From Aplectana chamaeleonis (Eukaryota; Nematoda; Chromadorea; Rhabditida; Cosmocercidae), in contig JAPDOI010000275.1 of assembly GCA_029168955.1 (NCBI GenBank), positions 124,001-188,000 on the forward strand: DNA of 64,000 nucleotides. Direction: 5' to 3'. This document shows, one piece after another, positions 11,575 to 23,000 of the stretch; position 1 is the first letter of the stretch, and each line of letters begins with the position of its first letter. The notes under the pieces are model-generated. The model was not told where the DNA came from. It did not search any database and was given only the letters and a program-made list of their open reading frames with translations. Made by a program: the position numbers and the translations under genes.

Positions 11575-13424
11575 TAGAATATTTATGCCCCACTTCTCGA
11601 AAAATCCTCCCTACCATCCCGACAAAGCCGATGCCACAAGCATTTGCCGGAATCCCTCCCATGCGTTTTTTCCTACTGCTCATCGTCATTGAATGTATAT
11701 ATTCTATTCTATCAGGTGCACGGATCTTCGTGATTCACCATGGGGTCTCTGTGGGTGGCATTTGATAATGTCGGGCCAAAAAAAGTAGCTGCACATCAGC
11801 TCTATCTACGAGAAACATCGACCGAAGTGTGACATGGATTCAGAATTGAACATATTAATCTGAAAAAAAAATCGTTGGAAGAACATGAAGGAAAAGTTGT
11901 CATGAAAATGAAGAGAAACCTTGAAAGGCGAGCTCAAGACTATGAAACTTTTTCCCATGTGCTCCCGAGAAATATAGACTTTTTATTCATGATCGCGGAG
12001 CCTCAGCGGCAATACCGCGGACTTGGTCTAGACAAACCTTTTTATTCAAGTTGCGTTATCGAGAAGAATCGCCACGACGGCTCCGAGATCATGTCGGGCT
12101 GCCAGGCGATACTGCCGTGGCTTGAACAACAGCGGGAAAAAGGTTCTGATGTGGACGAAAATCTGATGTAATACTAGTAAAGTCTGTTTCCGTCCCTCTC
12201 CTTTCGTAAAGTTACTAACCTTTGTCTTAGATGATCTCAGCCCTGATACTCACCGAATAGGATCAGGAGTCGCCTGACAATCTGATCCGTTCTCGCAATC
12301 TCTGCGTCACTGCTGTTTCTGTCCGGGCTCCTTCAGTTGGCCCGGACAGCAACAGCAGTGCACCCCCAGATTGGGAGAACGAGCCAAACTTGAGAATTGC
12401 TTGAGGTTCGAAACTTCAGCTGTGCTGCGAAAAAATACTGCTCTTAGGAATCAGCTTTACAATAGGCAGTTCTTGCGGTGCACACTGCTCAGTGATCCAC
12501 CGGCAAGCGACTGGAATAATTATTCAAAGACTTTTCAAAGATTCAAAGACTTATTCAGAGACTTCTAGAACATCACTATGAAACTCTAAATTCTGTTTTT
12601 TCTCAATTATTAGATTGAATCTTAAAATGAGAATATTTGGCGCACACCATGGATGAGTGAAATGGTGCATTTTGCGTTCCGAAACCATCATTTTCGTGCG
12701 CATTTACCCTTACACGCTCCACATCCCGAAAACCGCACAAAAAGCTGCGGAGCGCGAAAATTTCCTATCTATTGATCCAGAAGCAGCTTATCAGCAATTT
12801 CGAAATTATTCCACGTTTCGCTTTCCGGAACCCACATTTCAGCTCATTTAAGGAGTTTCACAGCCGATTTCCGAAACTCGAGAGAATTTTTTGTCGAAAC
12901 CCGAAATTCAATTTCTGAGATTCCGCAATTCTATTCCGCTCATCTCTGGTTCACACAGAAAGGTATGAAAATCGGTTCAGTGGAACGAGTGGAATATTGG
13001 ATTCTTTGATTATTCGGTTCACCTTACAACAATACCACTCGTAGGATTTCGTCAGAAGGCGAGCGGACGAGCGTTCTGGGTAGTCCTTTTTCGATGACTC
13101 TATCTATTCTAAAGTGTCAACTGCGAGGTTCAGTTATAACACTGGCTGCTAAGCAGTCGTTTTGGGATCCCATTATGATAATCAGCACAAAATGCTTCGC
13201 AGAACAACCTTACCTACGAATTATCAAATATTCAAGGAGTTTATCACAGAAAATAGAATCAGTTTTGTTGAAAGTCAATAAAACATTTTTCCTATGTAAC
13301 CGTAGAAAGTGGTGCATCAATTTTCAATCCTTATAAGGAGAAGGACGAGCAGCTACTCAAAAGACTTCATAACACCTCTGTGAGAATACCTGTAACTAAA
13401 TCCAGGTTTTTAAGCACTAAAAGG
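11575..13424. other. Intergenic DNA; one 98-codon frame and a hairpin
   Basis: The frame at 11875-12171 (plus) is the longest, but it has no recognised domain, signal peptide or splice site and could be chance. A hairpin with 40-nt arms lies at 12289-12380 and has its own entry. Otherwise nothing recognised. Confidence 0.4.
12289..12380. repeat. Hairpin with ~40-nt arms
   Basis: The left arm (12289-12328) contains CACTGCTGTTTCTGTCCGGG, and the right arm (12340-12380) carries its near complement, with an 11-nt loop. One arm recurs alone near 25665-25705 (GAACAGCAACAGCAGTAGCC followed by GGAGATTAGGAGAACGAGCC), which marks it as a dispersed foldback element, not a unique RNA structure. Confidence 0.6.
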
Positions 13425-13650
13425 TGTCCGGACGAGACCGTCCGCTACGCGGCCGGCATGCGTGTCGAGCGGGCTGGGTGAATGCATTTGTTTTTGCGCG
13501 AGCCTTCCCACGTCTGCAAACGGCTGGCTGAGGTATTACTCTTATAATCGTCTATTATTCCTGCTGATCGATACAAAGATCGTAAAAATGCCGCCGCCAT
13601 GGACGCTCGAAATCCACGCCGACCGCACTGGCGGACAATTCCTTCTGGAC
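13425..13650. mobile_element. Snapback MITE family F, copy 1
   Basis: The left end reads GTCCGGACGAGACCGTCCGC and then GCGGCCGGCATGCGTGTCGA. The right end ends GCGGACAATTCCTTCTGGAC. It matches copies at 36338, 38517, 40704 and 52180. The right arm is more decayed than in the other copies. Confidence 0.5.
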
Positions 13651-14250
13651 CAACCTTATGTGAACTGTATAAAGATCTGGAAATCACATTCCAAACCTAA
13701 CTTGTGTATAACTCATAAAACCTAGCATTTATTCTACCGCTGGTTAGGCCTCCTCACCTGGATCCTCAATAACATCAGATCTTAAAACAGTTGATTATGA
13801 GAGAAGTTATCGAAAAAAAGAGGCTAAAGACGCAAAAACGTAGCCCCTGCGCCTCGTGGCCGGAACTTGAGAGCCGTGGTGTACCTTACGTTCTGATATT
13901 TTTTTTTGTATTCCACGCCAGAAATATCATGATCAACTACTGACCCACCACAAGAGTTCCACTGCTCCCCTGCTTCCCATAGAATTTTTCTACAGTTTTT
14001 CTACTGCTTGTACTTTGTACGATGCGGGCTTCATCGTGTGTGGTCGCCGTCTGTAACATTTTCTCTCTGACAAGATCCCTCGCCTAGATAAAAGCCGCAC
14101 AGCAACATCCCTGGGGGCGGTACTGTAACGATATCGTATAAATGCCTATGAAACAATGATGGACATCGTCAGACTTGCTAGCAGTTGCACCAGTGAGCGT
14201 CCACATGCTCCGGGGTGAGTCATTGTTAGCTGTTTTTGAGAACGGCCGAC
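13651..14250. other. Intergenic DNA, nothing recognised
   Basis: No supported gene, RNA or named repeat. Short frames only. Confidence 0.4.
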
Positions 14251-14251
14251 T

Positions 14252-15150
14252 GGATGGCTACTGGGGCAGCATTCATCAACGATAACCATCCATGGGCTAG
14301 GGATAAGTCTAACCCTTCCTCTTTCTATCTCATGCTCTGTGTTCCTCCTCCAACTTGCACCTCTACAGAGCCGGTTTTTCGACACCTTCTAAAGACGCCA
14401 GAACCCGTGTGCCTTGGGGTTGGTTTCGGTTAGGAGGTGTCGATCGCCAGCCAGCATATGACGACCCCCCCACACCTCCTGCCCTTGGCCCTATCTTCTC
14501 CTCCTCTAGCTGGACTGTTCACCCTCTCTGGGATCACACCACCCTTCAGTAGTTGTGACTTGAAGAGGAGTGTCGTCACAGGGAGGGGGTCGGCTATAGT
14601 ACACATATGACCCTCCCTCTAGCTGCAGGACGGTTGCCGTTCAGATGTTTGAAATCTATGCGCGCGAAAGTTGTACCGATAGTTCCTTTCGAGAGGTAGA
14701 TGAAGAATATCGAGCCTTTACTCATGGTTTTTCAAAAAGGAATGTAGGGTTTAATGTTAGGGCACCATTGACAGAACGGCTACTGGGGCAGCATCCATCA
14801 ACAATAACCCAAGGGTGGGTATAACCCTTCCTTTTTCTGTCCCATGACCGGTGTGCTTCCTCCATCTCTGGTACATCTATAGAGCAGGAACCGGGCACCT
14901 TCTAGAGACGCCAGAGCCCGTGTTGCCTCCGGGTTTGGTTTCGGTTAGGAGGTGTCGATAACCAGCTATGATATTACGACCCCCTCCCCTCCTATCTTCT
15001 CCTCCTCTAGCCAGACAGTTCATCCTCTCTGGGATCACACCACCCTTCAGTTGCTGTGACTTGAAGAGGAGTGTCGTCGCAGGGAGGGGTGTCGGCTGAT
15101 ATGACCCTCTCTTTTCCTGCAGTACAGATGCCGTTCAGATGTTTGTATCT
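14252..15150 (+). repeat. Two diverged direct copies of a ~380-bp sequence
   Basis: 14252-14650 and 14775-15150 share GGCTACTGGGGCAGCATYCA, GGTTTCGGTTAGGAGGTGTC, CTCTGGGATCACACCACCCT and TGACTTGAAGAGGAGTGTCG in the same order, offset by about 520 bp. Small indels separate them. They look like an old tandem duplication of a noncoding repeat. A 134-codon minus-strand frame over the second copy (15007-15411) is not supported by the first copy. Confidence 0.7.
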
Positions 15151-16290
15151 CCTGTGCACGGTGGTTGTACCGGGATATGGAACATCCGTACGGATTTGTC
15201 CTGATTTACCTTTATCCGAATGACCCGGTAAGGCCTGAAACCATTTAGGCGACATATTCACAGCGTTAAGGATGAATTGAGCCGGAATGGTTTTCGGGTC
15301 AACTCTAAAGCTTCCGAGACGACTCGCCTTTCCCGCGGCGTCTCTAACTATCACTTTCATCCGCGATATGGCAGATTTTGGTCGAGTGGTTAGAGTCACT
15401 GCGGCTGGCACTGCGATATATCCCGCTTTCTCCCTTCTTTCCGGCAGTTTTCCACTTTTGTATGTGTCACGGGGTCAGAAGACTACAACATCTCCTTCCT
15501 GATTATGCTCCAGTGCCACATAATCACAGGAGGAAATGTTGTAATTGGCTGACCGTGCACAGACTTTTTTTCGATTTTTTCCCTTCACATATATCGGACA
15601 GTTTAGAATGAAACTGCTAGATTCGATCAAAAGAAAGGTTAAAGACAATGTTCACGATAAGAAACCGTGTTCCAATTTCAAAGGTTTTAGGTCGGTGAGT
15701 CCACAGAGTACGCAGTTTTTTGAGTGTGTCAAAAAAAATTCTGAATTTGGTTCAAAGTTTGTAGCTAGAGGTTCCTCAGGATGCTGAACACGAATCCGTG
15801 ATCTGTTTGTCAATAGCCAGAGGGCTAGTGTATGTTGCGGTAGGTAAAACTTGATTTTGACCTGACCTACCTTATCAATTCGAAAACCGACAAATAAACG
15901 TCAAATTTTTGTTTACCACCCCAAAAGACGCCGGATTCTAGAGTTTCTGTTCCTTTGTTGACCGCATTCAGACCTCACCCCCCTTGTGCCACGCTGATCT
16001 CGGGGTCGATACATGTGGCTGCTCTTTGACACTTCAATTACCTGACGTTCCTGTCCTTGGCCAGCGAGGGATTTGGATTAGGAAGGATGTCATCATCTGC
16101 GGAAATGAGAATACACGTTTCTTCTGGTGAGCTGCCGCTTCTATCTGTCTTATCTCTTCTATCAATTGAATCGTGGTTTTTTTTTGTGTATGGTTGGAAT
16201 TATTGTCTAGGCAAAGCGATGCTGATGCTATAGCCCACATGAATACGCCGTTCGGAGTTATTGGAGTGAGTATTGCCATAAGTTTATAGA
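15151..16290. other. Intergenic DNA with one dispersed-repeat module
   Basis: At 15781-15860 there is a copy of the GCTGAACACGAATCYG...ATCTG module that recurs near 34041, 34208, 37850 and 54716. No gene is supported. Confidence 0.4.
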
Positions 16291-16482
16291 TTCTAGTTGT
16301 TAGAAAATACCCACTGCTGTGTTTTAACGAGTCTACAGCCATTGTGACAGATTCTGACATGTTCGCAATGCAAATTACCGCCTTGAAATGCTGTCTGTCA
16401 ACGTGTGAACACATACAATCTGTCGTGAACGTGTTGAAACACATAAGCTTTTTTCGTGAAGGTTATTTTCTAAAAACTAGAA
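16291..16482. mobile_element. MITE family M, copy 1
   Basis: Inverted ends TTCTAGTTGTTAGAAAATA (left) and TATTTTCTAAAAACTAGAA (right) enclose about 150 bp rich in GTTGAAACAC and CGTGTGAACAC motifs. The same ends occur at 17690-17882 and 18452-18615. A lone right end is present near 17240-17265. Confidence 0.7.
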
Positions 16483-17689
16483 TTTATGATTTTCTGCATA
16501 AAACTCTCTCTGTTGCAGAGCACCCTTGGCCTACTACTCTACTTTTGGCTGGTTATCCTCATGGATGGTCTCCTGGCTCGCATTTTCAAAGCTCCGGAAA
16601 ACTACACGAGATATTCAAGGGAAGATCATGTGGGAGATTTTTTACTGATTTCTTAGTATTTTGACATGAATTCTCCTCTTTCTACTCTCTTTCCGCTTCT
16701 GAGACTGAAACAATCTGCAGCATTGAATCAGAAGTTCAAAAGGTTACTTATTCGCCACCGCCGAGAAATAGTAGTGTTTAACACGTTCGCACAAGATTCC
16801 CTGTTTTGACACGATGGTACAGCATTTTACAGCACTCTGTGGGTAAATCTCAACTAACGTGTCAAAATCATGCGAGAAACAGTGAACGTGTTAAAATTGA
16901 AATAATGCACCTAGACTCTGTTTCATTCCAAGTGAACTCATGTTTTCGGCTATCACAGCGCGGAGCGGTGGCTTTTTAGTCAAAACCTCCTTATCACTAG
17001 TTATATTTCACCAAGGCCCACCGCTCCGCTGCTGGTGATAATCGAAATCAACAGGTCACTGCGGCTGTACCAGAGCTTAGGTGGCAAAGCATTAATTTTT
17101 CTACTTATTAACGACTGAGAACCAGAAGATTTCAAAACAATTTTAAGGCTGAACTGCGCTTTTGAATTTTGGCGCCAACACGTTGAAACGTGCAATATGC
17201 CGTCAGCGGGTTAAAGCACCTGAATTTCACTGAAATGACTCTTTTCTAACACCCAGAATTTATAATATTGTCAATTCAATAATTCCGTAATTCCGTATAA
17301 GCGATCAAATTCGGAGAAATTTTAGTTGTAAGTTGAGAAACTGCAGGCTTCTGTATTTGTTTCTCAAATTTTATTCAGTGAGTTCAGTGTGTGGCCGACG
17401 CTCCTCCAGCCTCGCATGGAAGCAGTCAACAAGATCCGCCTCCGATTCGAGCTCCTGCTGCGGTTATCTCCGAAGAAAATCCACCCAAGAAGTCAGATTA
17501 AAATATTGTGAGGCGGTTTCTAGGAACTGCTCCCAGACGACTATATATATTTTTACACAATTCAAAAATTGTTCACGATTACCTTCGCTTTGAATCCGAT
17601 CAAGACTTCTTAAAACTGGCATTGTGTACACTGTTATGATAAGCAGAATCTGCATCAACCGCAGTCTTACAATATGACAAGAGCATAAA
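16483..17689. other. Intergenic DNA with partial MITE M sequences
   Basis: Stretches near 16770-16900 and 17150-17265 carry GAACGTGTTAAAA and AACACGTTGAAACGTG, as in MITE M interiors, and a right end TTTTCTAACACCCAGAATTT near 17252. No gene is supported. Confidence 0.4.
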
Positions 17690-17882
17690 TTCTAGTTGTT
17701 AGAAAATAGCCACAGCTGCAAAATCAGGTATTTTACTTGTTTGCGCCAGATTTTACGTGTGTTGACACGTTGACACCACATTTCAAAGCAAGAGTCATCT
17801 GTTGTTCAAACCTGTCAAAACAGCCGCGAATATGTTAAATCTCCTGAATATCAATGTGGTGGCTATTCTCTAACAACTAGAA
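17690..17882. mobile_element. MITE family M, copy 2
   Basis: The ends TTCTAGTTGTTAGAAAATAG and CTATTCTCTAACAACTAGAA are inverted matches. It is 193 bp long, non-coding, and ends about 140 bp from the tRNA-Cys gene. Confidence 0.75.
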
Positions 17883-18015
17883 AAAGTGAATAATCTTTTG
17901 AAAAATGTGTGATATCAGAGTAGGATCTGATTGCTTGGTTCCAACAAGCAAATGGGCTATCACTAATAGTGGACAAATATGTTTCCTAGACCAGAGCAGT
18001 TAAAACCTCGAATGC

Positions 18016-18021
18016 AAAAAA
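18016..18021 (-). terminator. Pol III terminator of tRNA-Cys
   Basis: A run of six T on the minus strand begins 3 nt after the tRNA 3' end, as expected for RNA polymerase III termination. Confidence 0.75.
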
Positions 18022-18023
18022 GT

Positions 18024-18095
18024 AGGGGGCACCCGGATTTGAACCGGGGACCTCTCGATCTGCAGTCGAATGCTCTGCCACTGAGCTATACCCCC
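18024..18095 (-). tRNA. tRNA-Cys (GCA anticodon)
   Basis: A 72-nt cloverleaf without an intron on the minus strand. The acceptor stem GGGGGTA pairs with TGCCCCC (one G-T pair), and the discriminator base is T. The D arm is GCTC/GAGC. The anticodon arm has the loop CTGCAGA with anticodon GCA. The T arm is CCCGG-TTCAAAT-CCGGG. The internal A box (TAGCTCAGTGG) and B box (GGTTCAAATCC) are intact and a T6 terminator follows, so it is probably functional. It sits between two copies of MITE family M. Confidence 0.97.
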
Positions 18096-18451
18096 ATTGT
18101 GCATTGCGCGCTATCGCTCGTAGATGTCCATCCCACGGCCGACTTCCTATTCAAACAATGCTCGGTTCGCAATGGGGACGTGCGGCCCTCATTGTTTGAA
18201 TGGCTTGTGGACTTGTGGCGAGAAGGGCAGTCAAAGTGCAGCTAGTAGATTCACGATTCTACCTAAGCCTAAATAAATGTTTCAAATTGTACTGATAAGT
18301 TGCGAAAAGTTACGATGATGCCATAATTCTCATCAGAAGTGCAATAAAATTTTCATCACCTGAGATCGCAGGCATAGTAACCGCGCGTTTTTACCCACAT
18401 CGTCATATTCCGGCTCTTTTTGACAGTCTGTATTTAAAAGAAGTTTATAAA

Positions 18452-18615
18452 TTCTAGTTGTTAGAAAATAGCCACAACAGTGAAGTTCTAACACGTTAAC
18501 AGCACATTTCAGAGAAGTGATATCTGGTTCAAACCTGTTGAAACGGTTTGTTGTGAATGTGCCAGAACACATGATTTTTACTAACAATAAGATGGCTATT
18601 CTCTAATAACCAGAA
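18452..18615. mobile_element. MITE family M, copy 3
   Basis: The left end TTCTAGTTGTTAGAAAATAG and the right end CTATTCTCTAATAACCAGAA enclose 164 bp, shorter than copies 1 and 2 by an internal deletion. No coding capacity. Confidence 0.7.
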
Positions 18616-18760
18616 TCTACATTGTGATTTACTCGATCACTTTGGGTTTCATGTACAGTTGCCTCTTCATCAGTGACTGTCAAAAAAAGTACTGAACAAG
18701 TTACTATGGTTATGTCCGTGGTTTGTTCCCCCAGAAAAAACGTTTAAATTCAAACCGCGG

Positions 18761-18842
18761 CTGGCGCGGCGGTTTAAATCTCACCGGCGGCTGGCTGGTA
18801 ATTATCAGCCAGCCGCCGGTGAGATTTGATCCGCCGCGCCAG
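18761..18842. repeat. Strong hairpin with 37-nt GC-rich arms
   Basis: Arms 18761-18797 and 18806-18842 pair at about 35 of 37 positions around an 8-nt loop (GTAATTAT). Both contain CTCACCGGCGGCTGGCTG or its complement. A related, broken version lies at 52637-52800. Probably a foldback element; it could also form a stable cruciform. Confidence 0.8.
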
Positions 18843-20088
18843 AACATTGCGAGTAACTTACGCATTTGCTGCCTGTTACCTGACACCGACACGCTACGCG
18901 GCCGGCACAGACACACGGCGCGGTCTGCACAGAAACACGCGGCATGCTCGATAAAATAACACATTTAAGTTATACGTCAGGACTTTATGTCACGTGTAGG
19001 TCAACTCAAACCGCGCAACATGCTTACTTTGTTGAAGGTCACATGTAACTTAAAGCTATGAAGATAAGTTGCAGGTCACATGTTTAGAGTCCTTAATTCG
19101 CATGTAACTTTATCAAAATTTCCTGAGTATTCACAAATCAGCTTATTGCTCCTGTCATGTGTGCCTGTGTACTACACTGCACCCAGATCGAACGTTGGTT
19201 TCTGGTGCACGGACTGTTGTCGGTTGGACCACGTACGACCCCCTGTAAACCTACTGAGCCGCCGCCTTTAAGGTCATGTACGCGTGACGAGATGCGCCTG
19301 CTAGAACATCGTGTTCAATTTGTTCTCTTCAAGAAGTGAGCTAGTCATACTTCCCATGTGATTTCATACTCCTCGCTACGCCGAACCGCGGCTGTTCATT
19401 TGAGCGATATCTACTTTTTTTTGCTAATGTGTGCTCCTGTACTAGACGACGTTCCATTCACAGATCCGGAACAAAATAAGATTTTATCAGAACTTCGAAA
19501 GAGTGAGAACTTCATAAACATCAACATATTAGAGCATTGCAGTCGTAGGCCCATCCTAGGCGTTCCATTTCGCATTCCACCCATCCGACCTAGAAGTTTC
19601 GCTTCGGTCTGGATTAGGACAAAAAACAGGCATAAGGCTTGTGTAATTCAAGTAGGGAGCCGCGACGCTGCTTGGCACGAAAATTTGACAAGAGAATTGC
19701 TTCTGCGCCAAAATGCTAAAGGCGGCGTCCTAACTGAATTACACGGACGAACCGTATCCACTATTGTAGAGCAAATTTCACTCTGCTCCTTCGCTTGAGT
19801 GTCAGCGAAGGACGGACAGCGAGAGAGTATGGAGTAAGAGAGACAGTATACACGCACGCGCTAGAGCCGAGATAATTCTGCTCCGGAATAGACCGTACGT
19901 ACTGTCCTTTTCGGACCGCAATTGTAGACAGCCGATATTGCAGCACTCAGCGCAATAATAATCGTGCTAAGACAGAGGGTGACAACTGCGGACCGGATAA
20001 TCGCTCTGATAAAGACAGTAGCGTTTCGTCAGCCGAAACCAGCCGAAGGGGAGGGGGGCATGGCCAAAGAACAGAAGGCGAAACTCAC
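18843..20088. other. Region downstream of the secreted-protein gene; no exon proven
   Basis: The minus-strand gene at 20089-26823 should continue here to its stop codon, because its fifth exon ends at a GT donor, but I could not identify the next exon. A 146-codon plus-strand frame at 19358-19798 has no recognised domain. A short hairpin (CCTTCGCT/AGCGAAGG) lies at about 19787-19810. Confidence 0.35.
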
Positions 20089-23000
20089 GTCCGCTCCGCA
20101 TTTGTCTGTGAACACTCCCTCCAGGCACTGAGTTAGCGTTTGTGATGCTCTATAAACACAAAACAATGTCTATCCGGAACTATTCCAACAAAATTCGAAT
20201 AAAGCGAATACATTCCCAGAAATACTACTCACTGGCATAGCTGGTTAGGGTAGGCATTGATAGTTTGTTGGAACTTGTAATAGCACGCATTGTAGAGATT
20301 ATCAAGGGCCATCGTGCCGACGATGCACCCAAGATTGTATTGATATACTAAAATATGATAATTTTTTCTTGGTGATTTGACAGGACTGAAGGATTGGGAA
20401 TTTGACACAGTTCGGTCAAATTCGAATAAGTAAGGTGCATGAGGCACAACGATTCCACCGTATATGTATGTCGATCATGAGCGAGATTCATCTTTTACGT
20501 ACATATGGTGCTAGAAGGAAGTGGTGAGGTCCTGTGAGCGCGCCCCACCGCTATATGAGGCCGTGACTACAGTACCCAGGACCCGCAAGAATTTCAGCAT
20601 TTTCACATTATCAATTTATGAGGTTGATGCAAAAGTTCCGGACTTTTCACGACTTTGAATAAAAAACATTTATCACAAAAACAAACAAGGCTAACCCAAC
20701 AAAACAATTTCCGTCACATGCAAAGATCCTTCGCCATCGATTGGGCAGATCATGAATTTCCGACGCGTATAACTCTGGCTGTTTTGAGTCGAAGTATTCT
20801 TCTTAGGCCATTTTCAATTCCTCATCGTTAGTGAACTGTTTTCCATACAGGAAGTGCGGCATCGAGAGGAACAGATGGTATTCGGAAGGGACAAGATCTG
20901 GTATATATGGAACAGAAACTGCTGGACTTAGGCTGGGAAGATCTTACTCACCCTCCGTATAACCCAGATCTTGTCCCCTCCGACTACCATCTGGTCCGCT
21001 CGATACAGCACTTCCTGGATGGAAAACAGTTCACTAACGATGAAGAAGTCAAAATAGCCTTAGAAGAATACTTGTACGCGAAACAGCCAGAGTTCTACGC
21101 ATCGGAAATTCGTGATCTGCCCAATCGATTGCGAAGGGTCCTTGAATGTGAAGGAAATTATTTTGTTGGGTGAGCCTCGTTTGTTTCTGCAAGAAATGTT
21201 TTTTATTCAAAGTCGTGAAAAGTCCGGAAACTTTTGCATCAACCTAGTAGTTTGCTGGTACAGCCTCTTCCTATTTGCGGTCATTGATTCACAATTTAAA
21301 TCTTTTGTTGGTCAAACTAACTCTTTTTTATAAGAGCTGTCTTCCCTGCTGACGAGTTACGCGAGAGTACTATCTACTTTTCATACACATGAAGTAAGTA
21401 TTTGTTTTCCCTGACTAGCTTCGCATCTTCGACTACGTTGCTTACTTCGGTTGAAGGCAGCGTTCACGATTATCATCTTCGGTGACTTTCCACATTGAAA
21501 TGTTAGGCGAGAAGTATCCTAGGCTCCCAGTGTCGAAAAAACGGTAGAAAACGAGGAAGCAGTGGCGAATTATCGGCTACAAACACTCGTTTTAGAGTTC
21601 CAGAACCACCCCGTGACCTATTACCGCCCCCTCGATGTGAACAAATGCCCACTCAGATTACAGGAATGATCAAGTCAAGGAAGTGCTGATAAGTGAGATA
21701 ATCGCTTGATTGCACTAATATACATCATCCTTCATAGCGGTCAAGTCATCCACGCTCAAAAATCCACGTAAACAAGGGAGGGCCTACTTTGGCTCGGAAA
21801 CGTCCTTTTTAAGCATTCTCTGCTATGTAGGACACCACACCTTCCGTAAACCGTGAATATATCGGAAGTTAAGTTTATCGTGAATACTGCCCTTGAATAA
21901 GATTGTCCCGAATTTCTTACTGTCTGCGGAGGTCGATGCTGCAAATATGCTAGTTTCATTGCTCTCGATGGTTTGTCTTGTTCGTTCGAAAGCTTATTGA
22001 GCAAGCGTCATCAGAATGGCGGAGGTTTTGTTAGAGGCCCAGGTTGCGGCTCCATATCACATGGCGGGTGAGACGGTGGAGGTGCGCACGGACTCTTTTG
22101 TCAGAGACAAGGGAAGCTGCTTTCCTTATGTGGGCTCTCGCTGCCCTGCGCTTCTTCCTCGCCTGATTTGGATCCTTAAAAACGTTGTCCACGGGCTCGA
22201 GTGGTTCGAGGTAGACCTATTTCTTCGTATACCGGGGGAGTCCGTCTATTGTAATCAGTGCTGAGCCTGCCGAATTGTTCCTCATGGCTTCTGTGTTTTT
22301 GCGATTTAACACAGAAGTCATGAGCAACGCGATGCTGCTGCCAGCTGCGTCCAGGTCATCCACCATTTGTTGAAGTCCGGCTTGGCTATTGCTGGTCGGA
22401 ACGATGTCATCCGCAAAGCGGAGGTTCGAGAGTTTTTTTTGCCGTCTATGAAAATGCCCCTGTCGTTCAAAATTAGCTGTTGTCAGGATGCGGTCATTTA
22501 CATGGCAGCCGCAAAACATCGATCTGCCGGTCATATCTTAAGAAAAACCGATGATCGCTGGACGAAATGCGTGACCCTCTGGTACCCTCGGGAACAGGGA
22601 TGTGCGGAATTTTTTTCTGAACGCAGAAAATCCAGTTTAACAGAAAACAGAAAAAAATCTCCAAAAATGGGCAGAAAACTGAAAATCGAAATTTTTTCAA
22701 AAATCAATAAAGAGTGTTCAGCGTACAAAATTTGAGATTTTTCACAGCATTAAAATTTTTATACATTTTCTGTAATTAATGCTTTCTTTCCACCGTATTC
22801 CGAAGCCAACCATTGGCCGGAGGAAGAAGAGCAGGCGTCGAAAAAGACAGATTAAAGTTGCTTGATGTCCTTCTGACCATCCTTAACCCGAGGCAGTGAC
22901 TCTCGATTACTTGATTTCAGTCCAATATTTGCAACGAGTAGAAATTTCGACGATAATTTCGGGATGATTGCTGGTTTGATCACTGTACTACTCCTCAAGG

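Noticed and set aside
15370..15400. tRNA-like A box (GGTCGAGTGGTTAGAGTC)
   Set aside because: No B box or cloverleaf follows; at most a degenerate tRNA-derived repeat.
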